From Heterobilharzia americana (lineage: Eukaryota > Platyhelminthes > Trematoda > Strigeidida > Schistosomatidae): a DNA stretch of 64,000 bases. The stretch is taken from contig OX104127.1 in the NCBI GenBank assembly GCA_944470555.2, positions 140,696,786-140,760,785 on the forward strand, written 5' to 3'. Under the pieces are notes generated by a model. It was not told the DNA's origin. It saw only the letters and a program-made list of their open reading frames with translations, and ran no database searches. How positions within the stretch are numbered: position 1 is the stretch's first letter; the number at the start of each line of letters is the position of its first letter. Position numbers and translations under genes: made by a program. This document shows positions 21,717-32,337 of this stretch, piece after piece.

Positions 21717-23500
21717 CACAAGAATCACTAAGTGAATACGTGTCACGTATTCTTACAGTAAGGTTATCATCTATTCGACTGCACACTGTATTGACTAGGA
21801 CTGGGAGAATGTTAACTATTGACATTCTGCTCTTTTGTGTGTTTAGTAATCAAAAGCAAAGATTTTCAGGCATATTATATCCCTTCTCATATTCTTGTGT
21901 TTGCTTTAGCCGTGTATAAGGTTTCTTAAAAGAGGAAATATTTTAACATTTCCTAACGGTCTCATAATATGAGACATTTACAAGTTAGTGTGGAATTTAT
22001 GTCGTTACTTGTATTATCTCGTCACTGATTGGACCAAATTGATCGGTCTCTTGGCATATGGGCTCCTGCGCAGATGCCTAGATATGGCCTGTGTTTCACC
22101 TATATATAATTGTTGGATAGTGGCTAGCAGTGGAATCGAGGACGTGAGTTTCGTTTTACTTGAACCTCGTCAGCTGGATGTACCTGCCTCTCAGAGAGCG
22201 GTGTTGTTCCCGAGATCGATTGCCTCAAATGCCGGAGCGTTGTCCACTAGTCTTAATGGGAACACTATCACTCACTGGGAGGCAGGCACATTCAGCTGAT
22301 GATTCCCAAGCAGAATGAGACGCGCGTTCTGAATTTCATTGCTAGCCACTACCCCCATTAATAGTTTAGAATTTGGTGAAACACATCAAATCTTGGTAAC
22401 TGGGGTTCTAAAAACCTGTTTTACAATGTTCAGGTAAGGTAACACACATTTAGTAGCAAACTTTAATCACTGAAATATATACTTTAAGTTTTGGTTGTGT
22501 TCTCTGAGCTGGGTCGTTTCATCGTGGAGCTTTCATCGTCTTTCTAGACGACATCTTCAGCACTTACTTCGTACTGAAGACGATGGAAGCTCCACGATTA
22601 GACAACCTAGCTCAGAGAACACAATACAACCAAGACGATCCACCTGAACTACAAATATTCACTACCATACTTTAAGTTTTCATTTTTGATGTAAGATAAT
22701 CAGATTTTAGTCTATCCTTCTCTTGGTTTTCAACTTTGTCGTGATTTTTGTGTCTTGTATATAATATTTTGTTCCAAATATCCAGGAAAAGAAATGCTTC
22801 ATTCATTTGCCTAGACTTAGTATAAGTTTTTTCGGTAAGCCAACACTAAAGTCCAACCCACTCCAAAGCAACTCAATCTGATCTTGTTCATCGAATTAGA
22901 CTGCAGTAACAGCTATGGATTGAAGAATCAAGTTTTAACCTACAGGTCCGGGGTTCAAAATTCCCCACCACCTACATCATCCCTAGCTAATGGATAGCAT
23001 TATAAGTTTTAACATACTAAGTGTAACTCATAGTCCTAGGTACACCAAAATAGATCGGATAGATTATCTGAATTATTTTTTATTAGAATTTATAGTACAC
23101 AGCCGATAAAGCTCTTCAGTTTACCTGGAGACGTTTTTGATCATAATTTACTAAAGTGTATACCTTATCCTCATCGATTTATAAATGTAATATTTTAAAA
23201 GTTTGTGGTTGCTGTTGTTTACTGAAAAACAAATCACACCAATGTGTATTATTTGCTTCTTTTTCCCCCTTTAAGGATATATTACCTTTTTTGGTAATCT
23301 AGCCAAACAGAATTCTAATTATTGGCTAGATTCAAACGATGAAAGATTCAGAAATATTTTAGCCAATGCAGTAGAAAATAAGAACATTATTATTTCTATG
23401 ATGGCAATTGAAACTGTTGGATACATAGCAAGTAATTCGACTGGTCGAATTACTTTAAATAAACTATTCGGTAAGGATATGTTTTTCTTTTCTACTGAGC

Positions 23501-23555
<55 letters not shown>

Positions 23556-26500
23556 CAGTGTGTTTGAAAGGTTGTCTTTTTGACTTATTTCCATGTTTGG
23601 CTGTTGGATATGGCACTTTACTGTACCAACTGCTTCGTTTTAAATGAAACACTAGGGATAGGAAAAAACTTAGTTTACTAAATCAATTGGTCACTTACTT
23701 ACAACCTGTAGCAATATAAGTTAAATAATCGCTTCCTTCGGTGCTGCTACTTCTTTTCCTCAATAAACGTCGCACTTAAATAAGATCCAATGACAATTCT
23801 TTCTGATAGAATTACCACCAATGTCAGCTAGTATTCGGTGACTTAGAACATCAGTAATGCCAATAAGATATTCACATGCTCACTACGTTTCATCCAGTCA
23901 GTGAAACTGGACTGCGAGTATCTTCGGTGCTTTGTTCAGGTTATTTATCCAAGGTTTGATTATCTGATTCTAGGTGAACAATACGAATATCAATCCACCA
24001 GGTTAAAAACTTAAATTTAATATTACCTACTATTACTTGTTTGTCCACTATCAGTCTTTATCAATATCAAAATGTGTAGTTTTGATGATTACTAGCTAGG
24101 GAGTGGTGAACGTCTGAGTAGCTTCAGATCAACATATGCCACTAATTTATAAATTCTTTTTAACTTTTGTTTGGAATGATGTATGTAAATAGGTTATAAT
24201 AAGAAATTTTACAATTGAATCAACAAATAATTTGAGTTATATATTAATAACAGATAGCGGTTGGTTAGCAGCGGAATTGAAGATGTGCATTTCGTCTTAT
24301 TTAAGACTCATCAGCTGGATATACCTGCCTTCCAATTAGCGATATTTTTCCCACTAGGACTTAAACTCGGGATCTATCGCTTCAAACACCAGAATGCCAA
24401 GCGTCAACATTAATTAATTTGAGTTATTTAGTGTATATTATACTAATTTGTTTGTACAGTCTCAATGGAGCAATAAGAGGACAGTTTATTTGATGAGTCA
24501 TATAATTCATTTATGCAGTACATTTGAACAATTTAGATACACTTTGTTTTTGAGACCCAATTGATCGAGAAAGGTTTAATTTGATGATAAGCTGTTTGTG
24601 TAAATATCCTCATAGCTAAAGTTTTGTTGGATGACAGTGAAGAGGTGGAATGGTATATGTGCAACAAATGTAATAGATGTACAGAAATGAATCCTATGAC
24701 TCATCTTTACATTTTTTTTAGATTTAAGGAGCTCGGATGAACATTACTGTAAGATCAAGTGATTCTATCTATTTGTAACTCTGTTACCTAGATACCATCA
24801 CTTGTATGGATCCATATTCCATTATTCAGTGTTATCTTTCTTATTTTGATTTTAGCTAAAAATGGTCCATTGCATAGTGTTTTGGGAAAACTTTTTCTTT
24901 TAATATCTAATTCACCGACTGAGATATGCACTCGAGCAGTTGAATGTTATAGTTTTCTTCTACGCCGACCAGATGGGTTAAATTCCAATGATTTACTTGA
25001 TGATGCAATGCTTTCTCTTAATTGGGCAATATATTCCTGCCAGAAAAATACTGATCTAACAAAAATGAATTCAATAGAAGAGAAAGAAGCTTTAGTTGTT
25101 CCACTATTGAAACGTCTTTATTCACTAGGAACTCAACCATTTTTCGAGGTGCGTGCAGCTGTATTCAAGGCGATTGATGCCATCGCAACACAGGTACGTT
25201 TCAAAGATGTATTGTCTTCATTAGTCGTCTGTATTTGTTGACATACGTGAGCATTTCAAGTATTTTATCTGTATACGAATATCCAGCTGGAGAAGAGATT
25301 TCATTGGATTTCTGGTTGTGAATTTCCGATCGGGATTTATTGGATAACGTCGATCGAAGAATTATAGTGTAGCTGCTACAATAGACCCTAGTAAGCTACA
25401 GTAAGATAATGCTAATAAGCGTCACCATGATAACTCGAAAATGCCTTTTGTATTGTGGGATAAGTTTGCCATAATCTTCATAAAAAGCCATAAATTCCTG
25501 TAGCTTTCTACAACCAGTCATGTTACATCGAAGTTTCGAGAGGAAGCATATGTATGGAAATTAATAGGACATTCAAACTTAGAAAGACCTGGAAATAGAG
25601 AAGGTCTTGGTTATCTTGCTACCTTTTCCATTTATCGAGAAACTGAGTGGTCAGCTATGAGTGAAATCTTAAGGTTATTGCCCAAGCGTCCACATATACG
25701 GCAGTCCCTACAAGGATATAACAAGTGGAGATGGGGATTATAAATGTGTTTTACAGCCAGGGGAACTAACGGGTTGAAAATCTAATCGTTTTTGTTCTAC
25801 TTCATAGTCAGCTTGAAAATGGATAAACAAACGTAAATTGTTATCCTCGAATGATATTTGTCATGTCTCTATGTGGTGGTAGTGGCTGGGTTTCCGAAAT
25901 CGAAAAAGCATCAGTTATATGAAAGTTGTAGGTAAACCTTACTGTGATGAATGCCAGAATATATGAAATCTGGATTTAACTCTTTCAATACCTGTACTGA
26001 CTATTTTCTGTGTAATGACAGTCGGAGCAATGAACAGCTTGTACCATTATTCAACTGTTATCGTTGAAAAATTTGTTTAAGTAACTAACGCAAAATTGCT
26101 TGTTATCTAACAATCTGTCTTAAACACCAGAATTTCATGCCCGCACATAGCGATTAGGTTAATTTTTGAATACAATAGCTACTATTAACAACTTAGTAGT
26201 ATACGGTCCTAGTGTTACTGGGATGTATAACTAGATGTACTCAGCAACTTTGTGCACATTCGTGCAGTAGGCAATGAACCATTCCTATTATATGACGGCT
26301 ATTGATGATACTATCTGGCTGTCCAAACCTCAGTGGGGGTACGAAATCGTGACCCATTAGCTGAAAGTCATATCCCTAAACCATTAAGTCATACCTCCAT
26401 TTTACTCTGAGTTACATCTGTACGTACGCTTTTTTTACAGTTATTTCCAAGATGTATTTTTTTTTCTTACATGTAAAAAGCAACTTTTACACGTGTTTAA

Positions 26501-28515
26501 TGGAGTTAGACTTGCCCCATTAATGTAAAATCTTTTAAAAAAAAACGTTTTGTATATTAACTTATATGGCACTATGAGGTTATCTTATTGATTATCGAAA
26601 AAACATTAAGGCAATAGATATCACCGTTTATTACAATATATGTTATATAAGAAGTTTTATATTTGCCTGTTTAAAGTTATGTAAATAATCTTATTTTAAG
26701 TCACTCAAACAGTGTTTTAAGATTATTCTCGATTTTGGGTGATGTAATTAAAAGATGTAGTTTATTTGAAAACTGTGATGTATGATTTCAAACCATCAGA
26801 TGATACATTTACTAATTAAGGGATTTTATGTGAATAATGAACATTGGAGAAGGATAAACATAACAAAAAAGAATTTCATGATAACAAAGTTAATTAAAGT
26901 AGAATGATAACTTTTTAAAGACAACCTTGATAATACAATAAATATTATCAGGGTAGTTTTAGGGCAAAGAGAAACTGTTTTGGAACACATAAGGGGGAGG
27001 GGTGTGCTTTAATTTGTGTATAGCCAGCGCTTCAATATGTCTTAGCATACACCTCTGACAGTTTCTATACAACATCCTAAAAGATGTTTTAATATCAATC
27101 CTATAATTTTTGTCGATTATATGTTTTGCAGCGAATAACGACGTCTATCTGCCACCTGCGATTATCGATGTTTGTGAATTCAGCCGCTTTTTTTTTTACA
27201 TGTTCTACAACTCTCGAGTGGATTTCTCGACTAGTCCTACACCTATGTATGTATGTCCACGCATAAATTTACCAAAGCTGATGTCTTCAAAACTTATCAT
27301 GCTCACTTAATTACTTTTCTTATTATTTTTTAATATTTGTATTTCTCAGTAAATGTAAAACAAATTTGTTTGACATTCAATAGGAAATACAAGTAACAAA
27401 TTAACGAATAATACAATTTACCTGATGTTCGTATTTATTAAAATCATCAAATCCTGACTTGGTTTGGGGTATACTTATTATTAAATTTCTTTATATCATT
27501 TTGATACTTGTAATTTGCTGTTGCTATACATGGCTGAATTGCTCAACTTCTGTTGGCAGATGGGCTGCTGTGGAGATAACGTGATCCTACCGGCAGTTCA
27601 TAGTGTATATTCACCTTGGTGACTAGGAGTGGAATCTAGGATGTATGTTTTGTCCTTTTTGGGACTCACCAGTCAGCTGAATGTACCTGCACCCAAGTAA
27701 GTGTCGTTCACATTAGTACTCGAACCCCAGTACTCATCGCTTGAAACGCCAAAGCGTTATCCACTGGGGCACGATAGACATCAACTGATAGCCGTTGCAC
27801 AAGAGGTGGCTATGGTGTCCCAGTGGATAATGCTTTGGTGTTCTAAGCGATGGGGTTCGAGTACTAGTGTGAACACCACTCACTGGGGCGCAGGTACATT
27901 CAGCTTAAGTCTCAAATGGTACGAAACGCATGTCCTGGATTTCCCTGCTACTAATCAAGATGAATATAACATCTCTTATGTCATGTTTATCCTTCTCCGA
28001 TTTCCATCGTTCATAAAATAAGTAAATGGATGATCAGATGTACTACATCTTCTAATTACTTTAGTTCATGGAAAGGACTATTTGTTTCATATTCTTGATT
28101 TTCCGTGACAAAAAAATCTGTTTTTGTTATAAGTCTACCATACATACGATTGATGGATGATAGAGTCATATACATAATGTATCGTTTAACCTGTCTCATC
28201 AACTTTTCCTTCTTATTCTATCAACAGCCTTGGGGAGTTCGACAGATAATACAACAACCTGGATTTCTTGAATATTTACTCAATCGTCAAACAGAACTTG
28301 GTCTTTCAGATAATAAAATACAACTTATGCAAGCTAAACTGGATATTATCAACAATATACTGAAAACATATCAAGTATGGAGTAGTCATGACTACAAGTT
28401 GTATCAGAATCTAATCAATAGTGAACAGATAAAAGATATAAAGATTTACTTGAAAGAAGGCTTATGGGGTGTTGTACATACAGAGGGTGCAGTAGTGGCT
28501 TTGGAATCTGGTTAA
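19339..28515 (+). CDS. PSMD5: 26S proteasome non-ATPase regulatory subunit 5 (assembly chaperone S5b)
   Basis: Eight coding exons: 19339-19517, 19559-19703, 19741-19876, 19919-20022, 20060-20312, 23276-23470, 24856-25193 and 28228-28515. They total 1,638 bp (545 codons plus stop) and all phases agree. The human protein is 504 residues. Recognition rests on the order of conserved blocks: RVSEFAVHLVSTRPEVFED, then SGLFQPIVDGLGSSDPLV, then LLLPGYITFFGNLAKQ (human YLPGFVKFFGNLA), then MMAIETVGYIASN, and the C-terminus PGFLEYLLNRQTE with IKIYLKEGLWGVV (human PGFVEYIVDRS, LRTYLSEGPYYV). The protein is an ARM/HEAT-type helical repeat. In animals it helps assemble the base of the 19S particle by holding Rpt ATPases and is not part of the mature proteasome. 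Introns 1-4 are 37-42 bp; introns 5-7 are 2,963, 1,385 and 3,034 bp and filled with repeats. The exon 3 acceptor (19740) was chosen over one 7 bp upstream because only it keeps the frame open. All introns are GT-AG. Confidence 0.93.
20521..21425 (-). mobile_element. RTE-type ORF2 C-terminal fossil (copy 2), in PSMD5 intron 5
   Basis: Same family as 14439-15185 but longer at the 3' end (20521-20690 carries the non-coding tail ending near AAAGACAAAATCAATGTAGA). The - strand encodes SIDEVMNLHLLRWQEHVL and RLPSRTMLSEVGLGW (about 20995-20900). The part 20961-21415 is nearly identical to copy 1. Confidence 0.6.
21664..21714. repeat. (TA)n microsatellite
   Basis: About 25 uninterrupted TA units in PSMD5 intron 5. 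Runs of Ile-Tyr in overlapping frames are artefacts of this repeat. Confidence 0.95.
22010..22350. repeat. Head-to-head pair of Sm-alpha-like hammerhead repeats
   Basis: The left unit (about 22010-22240) reads on the - strand and the right unit (about 22250-22350) on +, with 5' ends facing each other. The - unit has CTGACGA, a short helix II, GAAA and GTC at the expected spacing (22133-22178), but helix I is ATCCAG against CTCGAT, with one mismatch. The + unit keeps CTGATGA, but GAAA has changed to GAGA. In the + unit helix I has changed on both sides to ATTCAG/CTGAAT and stays paired. It lies in PSMD5 intron 5. Confidence 0.7.
22495..22624. repeat. Foldback element, short copy
   Basis: Inverted arms start TTGTGTTCTCTGAGCTGG and end with the complement CTCAGAGAACACAA, enclosing the CTAGACGACATCTTCAGC core. 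It is the same family as 32824-33125 with a shorter inner part. No protein is encoded. Confidence 0.7.
22905..22985 (+). repeat. tRNA-like fragment
   Basis: The sequence contains GGGGTTCAAAATTCCCC, a B-box with a T-arm-like hairpin, preceded by a weak A-box. It is probably a SINE head. No acceptor stem was found. Confidence 0.25.
23502..23554. repeat. (TA)n microsatellite
   Basis: About 26 TA units beginning 32 bp after the exon 6 donor of PSMD5. Confidence 0.95.
24255..24400 (-). repeat. Sm-alpha-like hammerhead repeat, single copy
   Basis: This - strand unit in PSMD5 intron 6 has the family's GGTATATCCAG lead-in, the ribozyme segment and a tail TTCCGCTGCTAACCAACC (family consensus TTCCACTGCTAGCCAC). 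A tRNA-like head is partly visible on the right side. Confidence 0.65.
24272..24320 (-). ncRNA. Hammerhead ribozyme, Sm-alpha type, catalytic core intact
   Basis: On the - strand: CTGATGA (24314-24308), helix II GTCTT-AAAT-AAGAC, GAAA (24293-24290), helix III ATG-CA-CAT, and cleavage triplet ATC (24284-24282), which fits the NUH rule. Relative to the usual ACGCGCGTC, helix III has changed C-to-T and G-to-A on opposite sides and is still paired. Helix I (ATCCAG with TTCAAT) has two mismatches. Residual activity is possible but unproven. Confidence 0.65.
25194..26234. other. PSMD5 intron 7, 5' part: nothing recognised
   Basis: This is AT-rich intron sequence after the exon 7 donor. No conserved ORF or known repeat was seen. 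Confidence 0.3.
26235..26405 (-). repeat. tRNA-related SINE (CTGCACG family), inverted copy
   Basis: The - strand reads the family blocks, including GGTTTAGGGATATGACTTTC, TGGGTCACGATTTCGTACC and CTACTGCACGAATGTG. It lies in PSMD5 intron 7. Confidence 0.5.
26740..27310 (-). mobile_element. Penelope-like element, 3' fragment
   Basis: Blocks at 26930-27300 match 40940-41290 of the Penelope-like palindrome in order and strand: CCAGCGCTTCAATATGTCTT, CTGACAGTTTCTATACAA, TGCCACCTGCGATTATCGA, TTTGTGAATTCAGCCGC. The outer part at 26740-26870 (AAAAGATGTAGT...GGAGAAGGATAAACAT) reappears inverted at about 27985-28060. The whole 26740-28060 interval is therefore an inverted composite with a hammerhead dimer in its middle. 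Confidence 0.6.
27540..27960. repeat. Head-to-head pair of Sm-alpha-like hammerhead repeats
   Basis: The left unit (about 27540-27780, -) and right unit (about 27800-27960, +) diverge from a shared centre. The + unit has a clear tRNA-like head: GTGGCTATGGTGTCCCAGTGG (A-box region) and GGGGTTCGAGTAC (B-box). The ribozyme cores are damaged: the - unit has CTGGTGA and AAAA in place of GAAA, and the + unit has CTTAAGT at the CTGATGA position. Confidence 0.65.
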
Positions 28516-29299
28516 AGAATTAACATTATTCCAATGAAAAAAATCAAATCATAAATATATACGTTTAATTTCTCTTCTTTTTTTGATCTGTGTTTTCATA
28601 TAAATGTCGTTATAGATTTTGAATATTGTATATTTAAACTTTCAATGATGATCTTCACATTGTTTTTGTTTCAAATATGAGATCATATCCTACAGCCTTT
28701 CAGTGGGAAAGTTGCATTTCGTGCAGATAATAGCATGTGGCCTTTCAGTTAAGCTAAGCTTGATAGTATATAAGTTCACCATCATCATCAAGACATGCCG
28801 TATAGTGTGTATAGATTTCACTATAGGATCAACTCTTGTTACTTACTTACTTACCATGATTGTATTTCAGCAGTGGAAGCTGTGTACTGTTAAGTCAACG
28901 AATGGTTATTTCTTTCGAAACACAAAGGATCTGATATAACCACAGTTAATATAATTTTGTCTGCTTCTTATCGTTAGTAGAACAATATCAATAAGCACTT
29001 GTTTATGACGGTATTGAAAGTTCTAACTAGCCAACGCGTACGCGTTTGATCCGAATAACCGTTCGCAATGACAGATAGAAAGATAAAATCAACGTAGAAC
29101 TCCGAAAAAAAGTGCATCGGACGTTAAATGAGATAGTGTTAGCCAAAAACAAGTAATTGTCAGTACAAAATCACAAGAGACGACTACCGTTGTCAGTTCG
29201 TTGGCATGGGTAGTGTGGGTACCTTTCCGATTGGCTCAACTTTCCTACTCGAGCATTGAAGTCACCTGTGATTATGATTACATCTGAACATTTTGATTT
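28516..29299. other. Convergent intergenic spacer, left part
   Basis: This is 3' flank of PSMD5. No canonical AATAAA was seen close to the stop; the nearest variant is ATAAAT about 35 bp downstream. A short stretch at about 29065-29130 (AAAGATAAAATCAACGTAGA) matches the 3' end of the RTE-type fossils. Confidence 0.35.
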
Positions 29300-29359
29300 G
29301 TTTCAAGTTGTTATTCGTCGTAGACTGACATCAGTTGGAGGAACAAAGGGAACGTGGGA

Positions 29360-29405
29360 GCACTGGACAGCTGTTTCGTCCTAGTGTGGGACTCCTCAGC
29401 AGTGC
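29360..29405 (-). ncRNA. Hammerhead ribozyme, second family, intact (left arm)
   Basis: On the - strand: helix I GCACTG (29405-29400) pairs perfectly with CAGTGC (29365-29360). The core is CTGAGGA (29399-29393), helix II is GTCC-CACACTA-GGAC, GAAA sits at 29377-29374, helix III is the self-complementary ACAGCTGT, and the cleavage triplet is GTC (29368-29366). Every conserved core position of the CUGANGA/GAAA/NUH model is present. Confidence 0.82.
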
Positions 29406-29632
29406 GCACCCACGACCCCACCCGCCAATGATCGAACCCGCGATCTTCAGGTTCCGCGGCCAGCGCGTTACAATTGAGTCACTGAGTCAGAATCCAATGG
29501 TCCATATTTCCAACTTCTGTTAGCTCACGATATAGCGCAACCGCCACCCAATGTCATCGTTGAGTAACTGTCCTCACGACCATCAGGCTTTGACTCCACG
29601 CGCTGGCCGCGGAACCTGAAGGTCGCGGGTAC

Positions 29633-29678
29633 GCACTGCTGAGGAGTCCCATACTAGGACGAAACAGCTGTCCAGTGC
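29633..29678 (+). ncRNA. Hammerhead ribozyme, second family, intact (right arm)
   Basis: Helix I GCACTG (29633-29638) pairs with CAGTGC (29673-29678). The core is CTGAGGA (29639-29645), helix II is GTCC/GGAC with loop CATACTA (29646-29660), GAAA lies at 29661-29664, helix III is ACAGCTGT, and the cleavage triplet is GTC (29670-29672). The very short, loopless helix III implies activity mainly as a dimer or in tandem RNA, as reported for other minimal hammerheads. Confidence 0.83.
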
Positions 29679-29745
29679 TCCTACGTTTCTTTTGTTCCTC
29701 CAACTGATGTCAGTCTACGATGAATAACAACTTGAAATGTTTCCG

Positions 29746-30599
29746 AATCTCCACAACTCCCTCAAATTTTTGATTTGTGTAGCAAAACTGACTTGTGACA
29801 GAATTCATCCTCTGCGCTATTCGAACTGCAGCCGGTGGGCGTGTAAACGATCATAAATAGACATCGGTTGGCATCACGATCCTTCCTACTTTTTTCAGAT
29901 CCATTCAGTCGAACAGCCCACAGATAGTTGTTATTTAATATCTAATCGAGAATTTTATCCTATCTACACCGGCGAGTTCATGAAAGCTGGCCATTGAATT
30001 TAACTGCATTGATCAAGTGAAACCAACAGCAGGGTTTTAGAAGACTAGGAATGGCTTTGGTCGTTGGCAACGGTTGCAGAGTGAGTTGTAAGTAGCCTAA
30101 TATTGGTGTCACTTATCTGCTTGAGGCACACCAAAACGGCAAGTTATTAAAAATAATATCAACACTTTACAGGTCGTATCCTACATTAGTTTCGCATATA
30201 TGCTACTCAACACCCAGCTATAATTGACTTTCAGTAGATGTTGTCTGACTACACATGCTCCAGGGCAAATGCTACCAGTCTTTCTGCAGTAATATGTCTA
30301 CTTAAAAACAACCAAGCTTTTTAAGAAGAAAAGATAGTCAATTTCTGCCAAAAACTATGAACAGAACACTACGAAAAAAGTAAGAGAGTTGCAACCACCT
30401 CCACGCTAGTGCATTCAGCAGTAAGCCATACCTATTTTGTGGGGATAATGATACTGCCCGGATCGATCCATACACACTTCTCAATCAATTTCATTTGGAA
30501 CTCATTTTAACTACAGATGACACTTATCTGGTCTACTCAGATACTTGATCATTAAATAATCAGCATGCATACTCGTCATCGATATCAACATAAGACCAG
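29746..30599. other. Convergent intergenic spacer, middle: nothing recognised
   Basis: I saw no conserved ORF or repeat in this AT-rich stretch. Confidence 0.3.
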
Positions 30600-31035
30600 G
30601 CATTATTGCACGACAATCCAAATTGCCACACCTCATATCAGCACATCTAGCAATAAGATGAAAAACAAGGAAATAGAGAAATGACGAAAAGCAGTAGAGA
30701 AGAGTAAGGAGGAATAAGAAAATACTAAACTCAGTGTAGCGGCTAAGACAAAGTGCGGATACTTAGGTCGATTCTGGGCCAAATCACCTAGTCTCCAACC
30801 AGTGGTTTCTGTTGTCACGTGGACCCCAACCGGGAGGTCTACAATTCCGTACACGGCTTAGACCTACAGTTAAGGACTTCATGTAGTAATACTATGTCTT
30901 AGTCTGATTGCTCTGAACCTTTTTCCAGTCTAAACCGAATTCAGCTAATATTGCGCGGTGAGGCAGAGGGTGACTAGGCAGGCATAACAATACGTCCCAG
31001 CCATCTAAGCCGATGGAAGTTCACAACCTAATGCA
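30600..31035 (-). mobile_element. RTE-type ORF2 C-terminal fossil
   Basis: The - strand carries decayed pieces of the family. A block at about 30990-31030 corresponds to LHRLRWLGHVL. GTAGACCTCCCGGTTGGGGT and CCAACCACTGGTTGGAGACT-type sequences at about 30790-30850 correspond to GWGP...RNQWLET. The non-coding tail extends left to about 30600. Confidence 0.5.
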
Positions 31036-32337
31036 CAGTACCACAACCGTGATTTGTTATGCGGTCCACACTTAACGCCTGATTTCTTTGACTCTTTAAA
31101 GAATATACGAGTCACTTTACTAAACTGTGGAAGACGGTGATAACTCTTTCTGAAGGTATCGTAACGAGATATGTGTTCCGAATTTCTGCTTAAAGTTAAC
31201 AATATAGGAACATTTTAAAACTTTCCCTCAAAAGTAACACCTGTTGAGATATCGATTTCCTGAATAAGATGCACAATTTGCATTTCAGTGATAGGAATTA
31301 TGGCCCACGTGAGGTTAATACTACCAAACTATGTTAGATGGATCGTCAAACAAGAACTGTATATGTTATCTTACTGAAACACCTTACATTTACAAAACAC
31401 AATAGTGGATATGGTTACTTGGCATGTCACTTTAGAGGTACTCTTGGTAACTTCAAACTGCATGAAAGATCTTACAACGCCTAAAAATACTGATAAATCT
31501 TCCCAAATTTGTCCTCGCAGCCATCCAATTTAGATAGATCAAAACACAGCCTGTTCAAACGTCTTTTACTAGATTCAAGTTGGTCAGGATATTTAGTTTT
31601 CAAAATTAAGCTTCTTTAAATATACGAACCTCTGACTAGTTTGATCCGAGCAGTTCTGTGGCCTCAAGGTTATTCAGAACTGGTCGGCTAAGCAGGTTGG
31701 TAATCACTAGCGGCTGACTTTCTAACAACCGTGTTTGATAACATTTACAAGAATAACCCTCCGATAAATTCGAATGATTCATGTAGGTCATGCAAACAGT
31801 AAAGTTCACGAAGGTGACGGGACTATGAAAATGCAGTCCTAGGAAGGTCATACTGAGGACATACCAAATGCCTAGTATGATGAACAGCCTCCCAGTGATT
31901 CAATATATGAAGCCTAGTTCCAAACTAGCCAGTAAATTCATCGTTGGTAAGCAATTTTTACAAGTTTTAACAACTTTATTTGTATGAATAGCCCATTGTC
32001 TACTGGTTGGTGATGATGTTGGGAACAGCTGTTAGCGACAGGTTTTCTATATCGATGGCACGCCAGTTTAACAGTAATCAAATAAACAATGCCATAAAGC
32101 TTTTCATCCTAATTCACACCGATGAGACAAAACTTTTCTGACCCTATACGGTGCATTTGCAGACTCTTATCTACTAACTTATTCCCCGTAAAAATTTTGA
32201 TCATTACGCTGAAGTGGAGCATTAGGATTTTAGAAAATCTCACGTAGAAATAGTAAAATGGATTACAACAAAAGATAACTACCTTATGTGCTGGAAAATT
32301 ATATATTTACAATCTTTGCATATTTAAAACCTTTTTA
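31036..32337. other. Convergent intergenic spacer, right part: nothing recognised
   Basis: This is 3' flank of the MYBBP1A-like gene. There is no canonical AATAAA immediately downstream of its stop and no identified repeat. Confidence 0.3.

Larger units (their letters stand above)
29300..29745. repeat. Inverted pair of a second hammerhead-bearing repeat family
   Basis: The left arm (about 29306-29465, -) and right arm (about 29590-29735, +) are inverted copies sharing CTGACATCAGTTGGAGGAAC ends, a hammerhead segment, and a tRNA-like head (GAACCTGAAGATCGCGGGTT, B-box GGGTTCGATCATTGG). Heads face each other across about 120 bp. Related copies lie at 37720-37975 and 38225-38385. Confidence 0.75.

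Noticed and set aside
21519..21919. Frames with Ile-Tyr runs (also at 23398-23652 and 37592-37930)
   Set aside because: They are translations of (TA)n microsatellites, not proteins.
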